From contig JBAXIB010000001.1 in NCBI GenBank assembly GCA_037138595.1, positions 107,346-171,345 of the forward strand: a stretch of 64,000 nucleotides of DNA, written 5' to 3'. Of this stretch, positions 18,207-27,157 are shown piece after piece. The notes under the pieces are model-generated. The model ran no database searches. It saw nothing but the letters and a program-made list of their open reading frames with translations, and had not been told where the DNA came from. This stretch comes from UBA4742 sp037138595. Lineage in GTDB: Bacteria > Actinomycetota > Acidimicrobiia > Acidimicrobiales > Acidimicrobilacustridaceae. A program made the translations under genes and the position numbers. Numbering within the stretch: position 1 is the first letter of the stretch; every line of letters starts with the position of its first letter.

Positions 18207-20006
18207 TCAATCATCGAGTTTCAGTGCCGCGATGAATGCTTCCTGCGGTACCTCGACTCGACCAATATTCTTCATGCGCTTTTTTCCCGCCTTCTGTTTC
18301 TCAAGCAATTTCCGCTTACGACTGATGTCACCGCCGTAGCACTTGGCGAGCACGTCTTTTCGCTTGGCCTTTACCGTCTCGCGCGAAATGATTCGCCCGC
18401 CGATGGCCGCTTGAATTGGTACGTCGAACATCTGCCGTGGGATCAACTCTTTTAGCTTCTCGCTCATTCTCTTGCCGTAGACCTCGGCCGTATCGCGATG
18501 AACAATCGTGCTGAATGCATCTACCGGAACCGCATTCAGCAAAATGTCGACCTTCACCAGATCGGAACGCGCATAATCGTCCGGTTCATAATCGAGACTC
18601 GCATAACCCTGAGTACGACTTTTCATCTGATCAAAGAAATCCATGACGACCTCAGCCAACGGAACGCGGTACACGAGTTCCATTCTTTCCGGCGAAAGGT
18701 ACTCAATCTTTTTCATCTCGCCCCGACGCGTCTGACAAAGATCCATGAGCGTGCCCGCGTATTCAGTTGGAGTGAGAATTGTGATCGTGAGGTAAGGCTC
18801 CTCGATATATTCAACCTCGCTCATGTTGGGCATATCGCTTGGATTGTCGATGATGAGGTCATCACCGCTCGCACGATGAACCCGATATTCCACCGACGGT
18901 GCCGTCGCGATCAGCGCGAGGTCGAACTCGCGTTCAAGTCGCTCGCGAATGATCTCCATATGCAGTAGGCCTAAGAACCCGCAGCGAAAACCGAACCCAA
19001 GCGCACCGGAAGTTTCAGGGGAATAGGTGTAACTCGAGTCATTCAGCCGCAGTTTCTCAAGTGCATCTCGCAAGTTGGCGAAGTCATCGCCCTCAACTGG
19101 ATAGAGCCCGCAAAAGACCATCGGCTTGGGGTCGCGATACCCCTCAAGAACTTCTCCCGGTCGCCCTGCTTCGGTCACCGTTTCACCGGACCGAGCCTCG
19201 CCGACATCTTTGATCCCCGCGATGAGGTAACCGACTTCGCCAGGGCCGAGCTCTTCAACTGGCGTTGGCTCAGGAAGCCGAACGCCAACTTCGTCAGCGT
19301 CATAGTTGGCACGCGCTTGAACAAACTCAAGTTTGCTATGGGTACGCAGTCGGCCATTCATCACGCGCACCGAGCTAACAACACCCCGGTACTGATCGAA
19401 ATATGAATCGAAAATGAGTGCTTGCAGCGGAGCATCGGCGTCACCGACCGGGGGTGGGATTCGTTCAATGACCGCGTCAAGTAACTCAGGCACGCCTTCG
19501 CCGGTCTTGGCACTTATTCGCAGGATTTGGTCCGCCGGGATTCCGAGTACATTTTCGATCTCTTGGGCGTAGCGATCAGGATCGGCAGCCGGCAGATCAA
19601 CTTTGTTGAGTGCGGCAACGATCTCGAGATCGTTTTCGAGGGCCAGATAACAGTTCGCCAGCGTTTGCGCTTCAATGCCTTGGGCTGCGTCAACTAAAAG
19701 GATCACTCCCTCGCACGCGGCTAGCGAACGCGAAACTTCATAACCAAAGTCGACGTGACCAGGCGTGTCGATGAGGTTGATCACATGGTCGCGATAGTTG
19801 AGCCTCACGCTCTGCAATTTGATCGTGATCCCACGTTCGCGTTCGATGTCCATCGAATCGAGATATTGCGCCCGCATGTCTCGAGCCTGGACAGCACCAG
19901 TTATCTCGAGCATCCGGTCGGCCAAGGTCGACTTGCCGTGATCTATGTGCGCGATGATGCTCAGGCATCGAAATCGGTTCAGCGCAGTCGTGGCGGGATC
20001 AGGCAC
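18207..20006 (-). CDS. lepA: LepA, elongation factor 4
   Basis: Ribosome-associated GTPase (EF4), 599 aa, the normal length. G1 is AHIDHGKST, the switch I region reads ERERGITIK, G3 is DTPGHVDF and G4 is NKVD. The LepA-specific C-terminal domain contains KRKDVLAKCYGGDISRKRKLLEKQK, with the basic tail that contacts the tRNA (part quoted is split here as CYGGDISRKRKLL). The start is GTG 20006. It is divergent from rpsT, a common actinobacterial arrangement, and upstream of hrcA on the same strand, separated by the CIRCE region. Confidence 0.97.
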   Translation of the reverse strand: MPDPATTALNRFRCLSIIAHIDHGKSTLADRMLEITGAVQARDMRAQYLDSMDIERERGITIKLQSVRLNYRDHVINLIDTPGHVDFGYEVSRSLAACEGVILLVDAAQGIEAQTLANCYLALENDLEIVAALNKVDLPAADPDRYAQEIENVLGIPADQILRISAKTGEGVPELLDAVIERIPPPVGDADAPLQALIFDSYFDQYRGVVSSVRVMNGRLRTHSKLEFVQARANYDADEVGVRLPEPTPVEELGPGEVGYLIAGIKDVGEARSGETVTEAGRPGEVLEGYRDPKPMVFCGLYPVEGDDFANLRDALEKLRLNDSSYTYSPETSGALGFGFRCGFLGLLHMEIIRERLEREFDLALIATAPSVEYRVHRASGDDLIIDNPSDMPNMSEVEYIEEPYLTITILTPTEYAGTLMDLCQTRRGEMKKIEYLSPERMELVYRVPLAEVVMDFFDQMKSRTQGYASLDYEPDDYARSDLVKVDILLNAVPVDAFSTIVHRDTAEVYGKRMSEKLKELIPRQMFDVPIQAAIGGRIISRETVKAKRKDVLAKCYGGDISRKRKLLEKQKAGKKRMKNIGRVEVPQEAFIAALKLDD

Positions 20007-20118
20007 GGGACAGCAAACTTTCGGTTCAGTGGGTCGTACAGCCGCTCATCACGGTCGCGAGGTCGGACGGCTCTGAAGCGTAGCGGTCAGCTCGAATCGT
20101 GATGACCGAGGTCCGAGT

Positions 20119-20147
20119 GTGACTCGGGAGCGCTGGGCCGCTATCAT
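20119..20147 (+). promoter_or_regulatory. candidate rpsT promoter
   Basis: GTGACT and TATCAT are separated by 17 bases, a good match in spacing and sequence to a principal-sigma promoter. It is 66 bases upstream of the rpsT start, leaving a leader with an AGGATT ribosome site. Confidence 0.4.
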
Positions 20148-20212
20148 CGTCCAGCCGTGCCGAACGCCTGCAAAGGTGCTCGGCCATCCGTTCCCGAGAT
20201 CCAGGATTCCCC

Positions 20213-20491
20213 GTGGCCAATATCAAGAGCCAAATCAAGCGCAACAAGCAAAATGAAAAGCGCCGCGTGCGCAATAAAGCAGTGCGCTCCGAGCTAAAGA
20301 CCCGCACCAAGGTGGTGACGTCGGCCGCTGAACAAGGCGGTGAGAACGTCGAGGAACTCATCCGTCAGGCTTTGAAGAACATCGACAAAGCAGCCAGCAA
20401 GGGTGTCATCCACAAAAATCAGGCCGCACGGCGCAAGTCGCGCCTGATTAAACAGGTGAACAAACTCCAGGCCACCGCAGCAACCGAGTAA
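20213..20491 (+). CDS. rpsT: 30S ribosomal protein S20
   Basis: Small basic protein of 92 aa that binds 16S rRNA. The opening ANIKSQIKRNKQNEKRR and the ending HKNQAARRKSRLIKQVN are diagnostic for S20. The start is GTG 20213 with AGGATT spaced six bases upstream. It is a lone rightward gene between lepA (divergent) and holA (convergent, 25 bases between stops), the usual place for rpsT in actinobacteria. Confidence 0.97.
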   Translation: MANIKSQIKRNKQNEKRRVRNKAVRSELKTRTKVVTSAAEQGGENVEELIRQALKNIDKAASKGVIHKNQAARRKSRLIKQVNKLQATAATE

Positions 20492-20516
20492 CCATGGCGG
20501 ACATCGGCGGCATTTG

Positions 20517-21605
20517 TTAGCGGCCGGTTCTACGAGCGCCTGACGTTCCTCGGCCCGAGGCTTTCGGCGAGCGGCTCGCCAAACGAGCCACCAGCACTTC
20601 GACCACCAATTCGGGTGGCCATGCTTTCTTACCCCGAAGGTCAAGGTCAGCGTCGGCAAGCAGCAAGACGAATTCTTGGATGCGAGCCGAACCTAGTGAG
20701 CGGCTTTGGTCAAGCGCCTTGCGAGCCGGAAACGTCGATCCCTTGATGCCTAGGACTTCTGCTGCTTGGGCTTCATTGCTGGCGTTAGAACCATCCAGCC
20801 GCAATATGCGACCGTAGTGGCCATGCAACGTGGCTGAAATCTGCAACGGGTGACGACCCGCCCCAAGCATTCGGGCAAGGACGTCCAGCGCCGCACGGGT
20901 GTCACCGCGATCAATTGCATCGGTGAGGTCCCACGGGGCGACGTCACCCGCATCACCGAGGTATGGCTCAATTGCTGCAGCATCAAGTTTGCCTGATGTA
21001 CCAAATGTGCTCGCCAACGTCGCCAAAAGGCCACGCAGCCGACTGACATCCTCGCCGAGATGCGAAGTGAGTAGCGCTCGAGCAGATGCATCCAGATTGA
21101 CTGGACTCGCCGCCAATTGCTCGTCGAGCCATGCCGTCCGCTGCCGTCCCATTCCGGTTTTGGTGTCATATACGACACCTGATGCAGCGGCGACGGCCTC
21201 GCTCAGCTTCTTTGGAATTGTTGCAGTCCGGGCGCCGACTTTTGGCCCCTTCTCCCAGACGACGACGAGCGACGTTGACGGCAGTGGATCATACAGATAT
21301 GCCACCAAAGGCCCCACCGAATCACCAGTGGAAAAAACCGATGCTTCGCGACAAATCACCACCCGCCGGTCGGTCAGAAATGGTGGAGTCTGGGCCGCAT
21401 CAACCAGAGGACCAATGGAGTATTCGCCACGATCATCCTCGTAATTCGATGCGGCGAGTTCCTCGACCATCAGAGATCGATCGCCGTCGCCGACAAGTTC
21501 ATTTACTAGATCTCGAACCGCATCGCCGACGATGACTGGGTCATCGCCTTTGATCAGATGAATGGGCGCGCCGTGGTCAATCGCTGATCCTCGCTTCTGC
21601 GTCAT
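20517..21605 (-). CDS. holA: DNA polymerase III subunit delta
   Basis: Clamp-loader delta subunit, 362 aa, which opens the sliding clamp. The N-terminal AAA-like domain starts HLIKGDDPVIVGDAV and contains the segment PPFLTDRRVVICREASVF, both typical for HolA; delta lacks a working Walker A motif, as here. The middle has HLGEDVSRLRGLLATLA and DLTDAIDRGDTRAALDVL, also family hallmarks. It begins 8 bases from the FolP2-like stop codon, in a leftward run with comEA and comEC, the standard comEC-holA-rpsT neighbourhood. Confidence 0.93.
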   Translation of the reverse strand: MTQKRGSAIDHGAPIHLIKGDDPVIVGDAVRDLVNELVGDGDRSLMVEELAASNYEDDRGEYSIGPLVDAAQTPPFLTDRRVVICREASVFSTGDSVGPLVAYLYDPLPSTSLVVVWEKGPKVGARTATIPKKLSEAVAAASGVVYDTKTGMGRQRTAWLDEQLAASPVNLDASARALLTSHLGEDVSRLRGLLATLASTFGTSGKLDAAAIEPYLGDAGDVAPWDLTDAIDRGDTRAALDVLARMLGAGRHPLQISATLHGHYGRILRLDGSNASNEAQAAEVLGIKGSTFPARKALDQSRSLGSARIQEFVLLLADADLDLRGKKAWPPELVVEVLVARLASRSPKASGRGTSGARRTGR

Positions 21606-21612
21606 GGCGTAC

Positions 21613-22443
21613 TCACGCCGCCGCCATAATCGCTGCCATTACGTCGGCGACTCGACGCGATGCCTTGGCATCATGCGATCGCAACACGCGACAGCCCAAC
21701 GCGATTCCCAATGCATGGGCAGCCATCGTTCCCTGCGCAGCATCTTGCACCTCAACGTCAAGCAACTTCCACAAGAAGCGTTTATTCGACGCCGACAAAA
21801 ATACGGGATAGCCAAGTTCCGCAAGGCGATCAGAACTGCGCAACAAGATCAACGATTGGGCTTCGGTCTTGCCTAAGTCAAGACCGGCATCGACCATGAT
21901 TCGCTCCGATGGGATACCAGCCGCTTCAGCTCTTGCAGCTCGATCAGCGAGAAAGTCACAGACCTCGGCAACCAGGTCGTTGTAAACAGGATCGGGGTCC
22001 GGAACACGCGGAGCTAGACGGATATGAGTCGCAACCACCGAAGCGCCAAACTCCGCGCACGTTGCAAGGTACGCAGGATCAGCAAATCCGCTGATGTCGT
22101 TTCCGACTACCGCACCGGCTTCGAAACATGCCCGCGCCACCGATGCCCGCCAAGTGTCGACCGATAACGGCACATCAAATCGCTGTCGTAATGCCGCAAT
22201 GGCTGGCACGACCCGCTCGAGCTCCATAGCCTCCGTCACGTCTTCCCCCGGCCCAGCCTTCACACCACCCACGTCAAGAAAGTCCGCGCCGTCAGCCACC
22301 AACTTGTCGGCCTGGCGAAGGAACGCGTCGAACTCAAAATAGGTTCCCTTGTCGTAAAAACTGTCAGGGGTTCGGTTCAAGATCCCCATGACGACGGCTC
22401 GATTAGCAATATTGAAACGGTGGGGGCCAAGAGCGAGGTACAC
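21613..22443 (-). CDS. dihydropteroate synthase homologue, FolP2 type
   Basis: TIM-barrel protein of the dihydropteroate synthase family, 276 aa. The first signature is kept as MGILNRTPDSFYDKG, but the second reads DVGGVKAGPG where true synthases have DVGGESTRPG, and the usual SRK motif near the end is replaced by LSASNKRFLWKLL. These are the features of mycobacterial FolP2 proteins, for which synthase activity was not found in M. leprae (established for that protein). So folate synthesis should not be assigned to it. The GTG at 22443 overlaps comEC by 41 bases; the next start, ATG 22389, would remove a conserved strand. Confidence 0.8.
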   Translation of the reverse strand: MYLALGPHRFNIANRAVVMGILNRTPDSFYDKGTYFEFDAFLRQADKLVADGADFLDVGGVKAGPGEDVTEAMELERVVPAIAALRQRFDVPLSVDTWRASVARACFEAGAVVGNDISGFADPAYLATCAEFGASVVATHIRLAPRVPDPDPVYNDLVAEVCDFLADRAARAEAAGIPSERIMVDAGLDLGKTEAQSLILLRSSDRLAELGYPVFLSASNKRFLWKLLDVEVQDAAQGTMAAHALGIALGCRVLRSHDAKASRRVADVMAAIMAAA

Positions 22444-24322
22444 GGGGCGAAACTACACCGGCGGCCGATGGTCTCGATGAGGCAGGCCCCACGTCCACCT
22501 CAACCCGAGGATCGATGCTCACTACTTCGAGTCGAAAGCCATCCAAATCGAGCTGCGTGCCAAGGGTTGGCGTCTCAGCATCACTAAGCACGACCCCCGG
22601 CTGACCGGAATCATCGGCCTTCGGCATCGGAGCCCACAGCCGCAAAATCGCGGTGTGCTCGCGGACGGCTCGAATCAAATCGCTCGATGTGCGGCTGAGA
22701 GAAGGAACGACCATCACATCGACATGATCGACTCGATTTCGCCGGAAGCCAGCCAACACGTCGCTAGGGCTAGGCGACGAGTTCAACACCACGACGACGA
22801 CTTCACGACCCGATACTCGGCCTCGCCACATCGTTGCCGATTCACCGAAGTCGGTTCGGCTCGCTGGTACCGGCCGCGTGAAAGCTGGCATAACCAACGC
22901 GACGACCGCAAGCATCCATCCCGCCCGACGCAGCAAGGGTTGACACCGTTGCGACCCAATGATCCCCACCATCACCCCCACCACCGCAGCAGCAATATGA
23001 ATCAGTGAGAGCTCACCTAATGGCAATCGAGCGCACCACTGCGCAACCAATTCAATCCAACCTAAAAGCACCCGTGTCGGCAGGTGAATGATCGCTGCGG
23101 CAGCTTGTCCAAACAGTCCGGCCACCAAACCAGCGGTCATCCCCCACCCCATGATGAAGCCTGCGGCAGGTTCCGCGAGGAGATTCGCCGGAACTGTTGC
23201 CACTGGTATCCCGCCTAGTCGACTCGCCAATAACGGGCCAACACCCGCTTGGGCTGCCATGACCACCGCTAGCGGTGCCGCCAAGAATCTCGGAACCGGC
23301 AGGTGCTCAGCGATCGGCTTAGCGAACACCAAGATCGCAGCCGAGGCTGCGACCGAAAGTTGAAAACCAAGGACGCCGACAATCAACGGATCAAGTAGCA
23401 ACACCGCCGTCACCGCAAGGGCAAGCACCCGAACCGATGATGCTGTCCGGCCGAAAGACCAAGCGACTACTGCGATTGCCGCCATCGCGGTCGCGCGCAA
23501 CACCGATGGTTCGAATCGGGTCATGAGTGCGAAGAATCCGACAACTGCCAAGGTCCCGACCACGCGCGTGCGAGGCCCCAATCGGCGAAGCACCGGCATC
23601 GCTACCACCAGCAGGAATGCAACATTTTCGCCCGAGACCACCAACAGGTGGGTGAGGCCCGAACCGCGAAAATCATCCACCGTGACAGCGGATTGCCCAC
23701 GATCATCGCCCAGCACAAACCCACCGAACAACGCGCGCTGGTTCGGTGGCATCGAATCAACTCCTCGGAGCAGAACGCTTCGCACGCCATTGGCGGCGCG
23801 AGCCAACACGTTGCCATCTCCGGAGGCAACGACCTCGGTAGCGTTTATCGTTCCCACAATGTGCCGACGAGCAGCCCGGTCATCTGCCGGTGCTCGCGGT
23901 ACCCGAGAACCAGTGATCATCACCTGTTGACCACTAGCCCGGTTCGACAGCACTGCCCCAGCCCGCCCCCGGGCCCAGACCTCTAGGTGGTGACCGTCAA
24001 TGACCACATCGGTATGAACTGCGCCACTCAGACGGGTCGGATCAGAAGCGAGAGTGGCACTGGAACGGACCGACCCGGGTGCAATTGGATGATTACCCGC
24101 CCAGGCGCGTGCGCTGAGGCCCGAAGCCACGAGTCCGATGGAAAGAACCACAAGAGCGGGGCGTCTTGCGATATATGCCACGCCGCAACACAGCACGGAA
24201 GGACCGACCGGGAACGGAAACGGCCACCAACAACCCACGGCGGCAACACCGGCCATGGCAATCGCCGATAGATCGCTTACGTAGTCGACCCGTTCGAACC
24301 GATGAGCGGGTTCAACGCTCAC
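22403..24322 (-). CDS. comEC: ComEC/Rec2 DNA-uptake channel with degenerate C-terminal domain
   Basis: Membrane channel for single-stranded DNA, 639 aa. After an N-terminal soluble insert comes the competence domain with GLTHLLVVSGENVAFLL and many helices. Full ComEC proteins end in a metallo-beta-lactamase-like domain with an HXHXDH motif that is thought to degrade one strand. Here the last 150 residues keep the order of that fold (DFGESATMWRGR, then VDHVDVMVVPSLSRTSSDL), but the histidine motif is replaced by PSLSRTSSD and the protein stops early. It starts with GTG overlapping the comEA stop (GTGA). Competence pili genes are not in the window. Confidence 0.9.
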   Translation of the reverse strand: MSVEPAHRFERVDYVSDLSAIAMAGVAAVGCWWPFPFPVGPSVLCCGVAYIARRPALVVLSIGLVASGLSARAWAGNHPIAPGSVRSSATLASDPTRLSGAVHTDVVIDGHHLEVWARGRAGAVLSNRASGQQVMITGSRVPRAPADDRAARRHIVGTINATEVVASGDGNVLARAANGVRSVLLRGVDSMPPNQRALFGGFVLGDDRGQSAVTVDDFRGSGLTHLLVVSGENVAFLLVVAMPVLRRLGPRTRVVGTLAVVGFFALMTRFEPSVLRATAMAAIAVVAWSFGRTASSVRVLALAVTAVLLLDPLIVGVLGFQLSVAASAAILVFAKPIAEHLPVPRFLAAPLAVVMAAQAGVGPLLASRLGGIPVATVPANLLAEPAAGFIMGWGMTAGLVAGLFGQAAAAIIHLPTRVLLGWIELVAQWCARLPLGELSLIHIAAAVVGVMVGIIGSQRCQPLLRRAGWMLAVVALVMPAFTRPVPASRTDFGESATMWRGRVSGREVVVVVLNSSPSPSDVLAGFRRNRVDHVDVMVVPSLSRTSSDLIRAVREHTAILRLWAPMPKADDSGQPGVVLSDAETPTLGTQLDLDGFRLEVVSIDPRVEVDVGPASSRPSAAGVVSPRVPRSWPPPFQYC

Positions 24323-25173
24323 ACCCGAACCAAGTCGCGAAGTTGAGCAAGTCGCGACGGGCCGATTCCGCGAACTTGCCCAAGTTCATCGACGGAACGA
24401 AACGGGCCATGTCGTTGTCGGTAGTCAAGTATCGCGGCCGCTGTTGATGGCCCGACACCTGGGAGCGAATCAAGTTGGTCGACGGTCGCAGTGTTCACAT
24501 TGATGCGAGCGGCAGAACTAGATGTGCCAGAACCAGCAGTCGGCCCGCCTGCGGCCCGGGTTGATCCCGTAGCGTCATTGACCACTGCGGGCGGATCTTG
24601 CTCGCCACTATGTGGCACATACACCCGAGCGCCATCGGCCAGCTGTGCCGCCAGATTCACGCGGTCGACATCGGCATCGGGGGCCAGGCCACCGGCGAGT
24701 GCAACCAAGTCACTCACCCGTGCCGCCGCGTCGATGCGATACACGCCGGGCTGCATCACCGCACCAGCGGCGTGGACAATGATCTGCACCGTCGACGACG
24801 TTGAGACCGCACCACTCGCAGTCGCGCCCAACGATGACCCACTGGTTGACGTCTCGGATGAATTCGCGAACGGCAACAGACTTGACCCGGACGAACCGCC
24901 AACAGATTGACTCGAAGCGCCCAGGTAAACCACACCGCCAGCCGCCACTACGACGGCCCCGACAAGAAAGGCGAACCCCACTCGACGATCTCCGCCGCTG
25001 CGAACACGCTCAACCACGGAATGCACAACTTGGTGCCAATCGGCTCGCGGAACTTGGGTTGCGGTGCGCAATGGTGCCAGCCGATCAGCACCAATCCCGC
25101 CACTATTTTCTCGCTGGTCGGTGCTTCCAAGACCGCCAGGCGCGGCCTCGTTCTCTAGGACATTCGACACCAC
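24319..25173 (-). CDS. comEA: ComEA-like DNA receptor (SLBB plus helix-hairpin-helix)
   Basis: DNA-binding competence protein, 284 aa. Order of parts: cytoplasmic N-terminus, one membrane helix (VGFAFLVGAVVVAAGGVVYLGA), Ser/Thr-rich linker, SLBB domain (IIVHAAGAVMQPGVYRIDAAARVSDLVALAGG split around AAGAVMQPGVYR), another linker, and two C-terminal HhH motifs (INVNTATVDQLDSLPGVG and LGQVRGIGPSRLAQL). It binds incoming DNA outside the membrane and passes it to ComEC. The start is GTG 25173 with a perfect AGGAGG six bases upstream. It leads the comEA-comEC-folP2-holA run. Confidence 0.93.
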   Translation of the reverse strand: MVSNVLENEAAPGGLGSTDQRENSGGIGADRLAPLRTATQVPRADWHQVVHSVVERVRSGGDRRVGFAFLVGAVVVAAGGVVYLGASSQSVGGSSGSSLLPFANSSETSTSGSSLGATASGAVSTSSTVQIIVHAAGAVMQPGVYRIDAAARVSDLVALAGGLAPDADVDRVNLAAQLADGARVYVPHSGEQDPPAVVNDATGSTRAAGGPTAGSGTSSSAARINVNTATVDQLDSLPGVGPSTAAAILDYRQRHGPFRSVDELGQVRGIGPSRLAQLRDLVRV

Positions 25174-25287
25174 AATCGCCTCCTGGCGGAATCATTTCGG
25201 TTCACGAGGAGGAAGGATGAATGGTTGCGCACGCTAACTATTAGGGGCCAATTTTAGGTGACAGCCGATGACAATGCCACCGAAACA

Positions 25288-25324
25288 TTTGGTCCGTTTG
25301 GTCAAGAGAGTTTGGTCAATAGAG
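25288..25324. repeat. short tandem repeat TTTGGTC(AA)GAGAG
   Basis: TTTGGTCAAGAGAG and TTTGGTCAATAGAG stand head to tail (13 of 14 bases alike), preceded by a partial TTTGGTCCG. Read on the minus strand this gives TTGACC twice. It overlaps the stop codon of the thioredoxin-TPR gene and lies upstream of comEA, so it may be a duplicated -35-like sequence or a slippage product. Confidence 0.6.
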
Positions 25325-26026
25325 TCGAGCGGTGAGCTTGCGTCGGTAGTCCAATGTGCGCGGATCATCCGGGCCTAACAATTCCAACAAGTCGACGAAT
25401 TGTTGTCGGGATTCATCATCGCCCTTCACCTTGTCGAGTAACGCATCGAGACGTCCCGGTATCTCATCGGAATCGCCTACGACATTTCCCGTTCGAGCCA
25501 GCGCCGCGACACGACGGGTCTCGAGGGTCTCAGGAATGCGGGCAAGAAGCGTCAGCGCCTCATCGTTTCGCCCATCGCTAATCAGCAATTCAGCAAGAGC
25601 GACGATAGCCCCAGAGTGGTCTGGTTCGAGTTCAAGGACTTGTCGAAGTGATTCCTCACTACCAGTCGCCACGAGTTCGGCTATTTCGTTGTCCTGCGCT
25701 GACGGCAGCAGCCGATCAACGAATGCTTGGACCTCGCGCTCCGGTTTGGCGCCTACGAATCCGTCGATAACGGCACGATTTCGAAGCGCATGGACGGCTG
25801 GAATGCTTTGCGCCTTAAATGCCTCAGAAATCTGTGGATTTTCATCGACATTGACCTTGGCGAGCACCACGGTTCCGTGGGTCGCGTCAATCACTCGTTC
25901 GAGGATTGGTCCCAAGGTTGTGCAAGGACCACACCACGGAGCCCAAAGATCAACCACTACTGGGATCTCGCCGGATCGGGCGAGAACCTCAACTTCAAAT
26001 GTCGCGTCAGTCACATCAATCGTCAC
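25316..26026 (-). CDS. thioredoxin-domain protein with C-terminal TPR (CnoX/YbbN-like)
   Basis: About 236 aa. Residues 1-105 are a thioredoxin fold with the redox motif WAPWCGPC and the cis-proline region QSIPAV. Residues 110-236 are helical repeats (LEPDHSGAIVALAELLISDG), the TPR-like region of YbbN/CnoX, a holdase that passes oxidation-sensitive clients to chaperones in E. coli. Unlike the E. coli protein, both active-site cysteines are present, so redox activity is possible. I chose GTG 26026; a TTG at 26035 is also in frame. TATCCT lies eight bases upstream of the GTG, so the mRNA has almost no leader. Divergent from the APH-like gene. Confidence 0.85.
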   Translation of the reverse strand: MTIDVTDATFEVEVLARSGEIPVVVDLWAPWCGPCTTLGPILERVIDATHGTVVLAKVNVDENPQISEAFKAQSIPAVHALRNRAVIDGFVGAKPEREVQAFVDRLLPSAQDNEIAELVATGSEESLRQVLELEPDHSGAIVALAELLISDGRNDEALTLLARIPETLETRRVAALARTGNVVGDSDEIPGRLDALLDKVKGDDESRQQFVDLLELLGPDDPRTLDYRRKLTARLY

Positions 26027-26050
26027 AACGACCAAGGATAGGGCGATAGC

Positions 26051-27157
26051 GTGGCGGTTTCACACGTTACGGGCAGAGCAGCTTTTGTGGCTGCTCCAAA
26101 AAGGGGGTCTCCCGTGGAAACCGCACAGCCGATCGAAGGTATCGAAATCGACGGCGTCACGAGGTGGTTTGAACAACACGCGCCGGAAGGCAGCGGTCCT
26201 CTTACGTTTGACCTGATTACTGGCGGACACTCAAACCTGACCTTCAAGGTCAGCGATACCGACGGCCACCAATGGGTGTTGCGCCGTCCACCGCTGGGAC
26301 AAGTCCTCGCGACCGCACATGATATGGCTCGCGAGTACCGGATCATCACCGCGCTTGCTCCAACCGATGTTCCGGTGCCACTCACCGTTGGGCTGTGCAC
26401 TGATGACGAAGTAAACGGCTCGCCGTTCTATGTGATGGAACTCGTCGAAGGAACTGTCGTCCGCGATATCTCCGTTGGCGAATCTCTCACCGTTGAACAA
26501 CGACGCGGCGCAAGCGAATCGATCATTGATGTCTTGGCCCGCATTCATGCCGTTGATCTCGACGCCATCGGGCTCGCTGACCTGAGTCGACATGACGGTT
26601 ACATCGAACGCCAATTGAAGCGCTGGTATGGACAGTTCGAAAGCTCAAAGACTCGCGACCTACCCGTGCTCGACCAAGTATTCGAATCACTCATGAGCGA
26701 AATCCCAGATCAGGGGCCGGCGACGATCGTGCATGGCGATTACCGACTCGACAACTGCATGATCGGCGATGACGGCTCGATTCGCGCGGTGCTTGACTGG
26801 GAGATCTGCACGCTTGGCGATCCGCTCGCCGATCTGGGTCTGCTCCAGGTGTACTGGAACGATCCCGACGATCCCCGGCCTGCGGCCGTAGGTGGGGCGA
26901 CAACGCTTGACGGGTTCCTTCGTCGCGACCAATTAGTGGAACGCTACGCCCAAGTATCCGGTCGCGACTTGTCCAACATCGACTTTTACGTCGCGTTTGG
27001 CTACTGGAAGTTGGCCTGCATCATCGAAGGTGTGTATGCGCGCTACATCGGTGGAGCAATGGGCAATCGGGGAACACCCGGGGAGTTCGATTTTTTTGGC
27101 GAGCAAGTTGTGATGCTCGTCGAGTCGGCGCGCCAAGCCATCGGACGGCTCGAATGA
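26051..27157 (+). CDS. aminoglycoside phosphotransferase-like kinase (APH superfamily)
   Basis: Kinase-fold protein of 368 aa. GGHSNLTFKV is the nucleotide loop, HGDYRLDNCMI is the catalytic loop with the Brenner motif and LDWEICTLGDPLADLG carries the metal-binding Asp. The pattern fits the subgroup found next to, or fused with, acyl-CoA dehydrogenases (ACAD10/11-like), which phosphorylate hydroxyacyl-type substrates; no acyl-CoA dehydrogenase is near, so the substrate is open. It is unlikely to be an antibiotic-resistance enzyme. GTG 26051 follows TAGGGC by six bases. The stop overlaps the next ATG (ATGA). Confidence 0.85.
   Translation: MAVSHVTGRAAFVAAPKRGSPVETAQPIEGIEIDGVTRWFEQHAPEGSGPLTFDLITGGHSNLTFKVSDTDGHQWVLRRPPLGQVLATAHDMAREYRIITALAPTDVPVPLTVGLCTDDEVNGSPFYVMELVEGTVVRDISVGESLTVEQRRGASESIIDVLARIHAVDLDAIGLADLSRHDGYIERQLKRWYGQFESSKTRDLPVLDQVFESLMSEIPDQGPATIVHGDYRLDNCMIGDDGSIRAVLDWEICTLGDPLADLGLLQVYWNDPDDPRPAAVGGATTLDGFLRRDQLVERYAQVSGRDLSNIDFYVAFGYWKLACIIEGVYARYIGGAMGNRGTPGEFDFFGEQVVMLVESARQAIGRLE

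Noticed and set aside
25356..26216. 286-codon open frame opposite the thioredoxin gene
   Set aside because: Antisense shadow that would also run over the divergent promoter region and into the APH-like gene in the wrong frame.
26051..27157. aminoglycoside resistance gene
   Set aside because: Only the kinase fold is shared; the sequence fits the housekeeping ACAD10-like subgroup, and the neighbours are not resistance genes.
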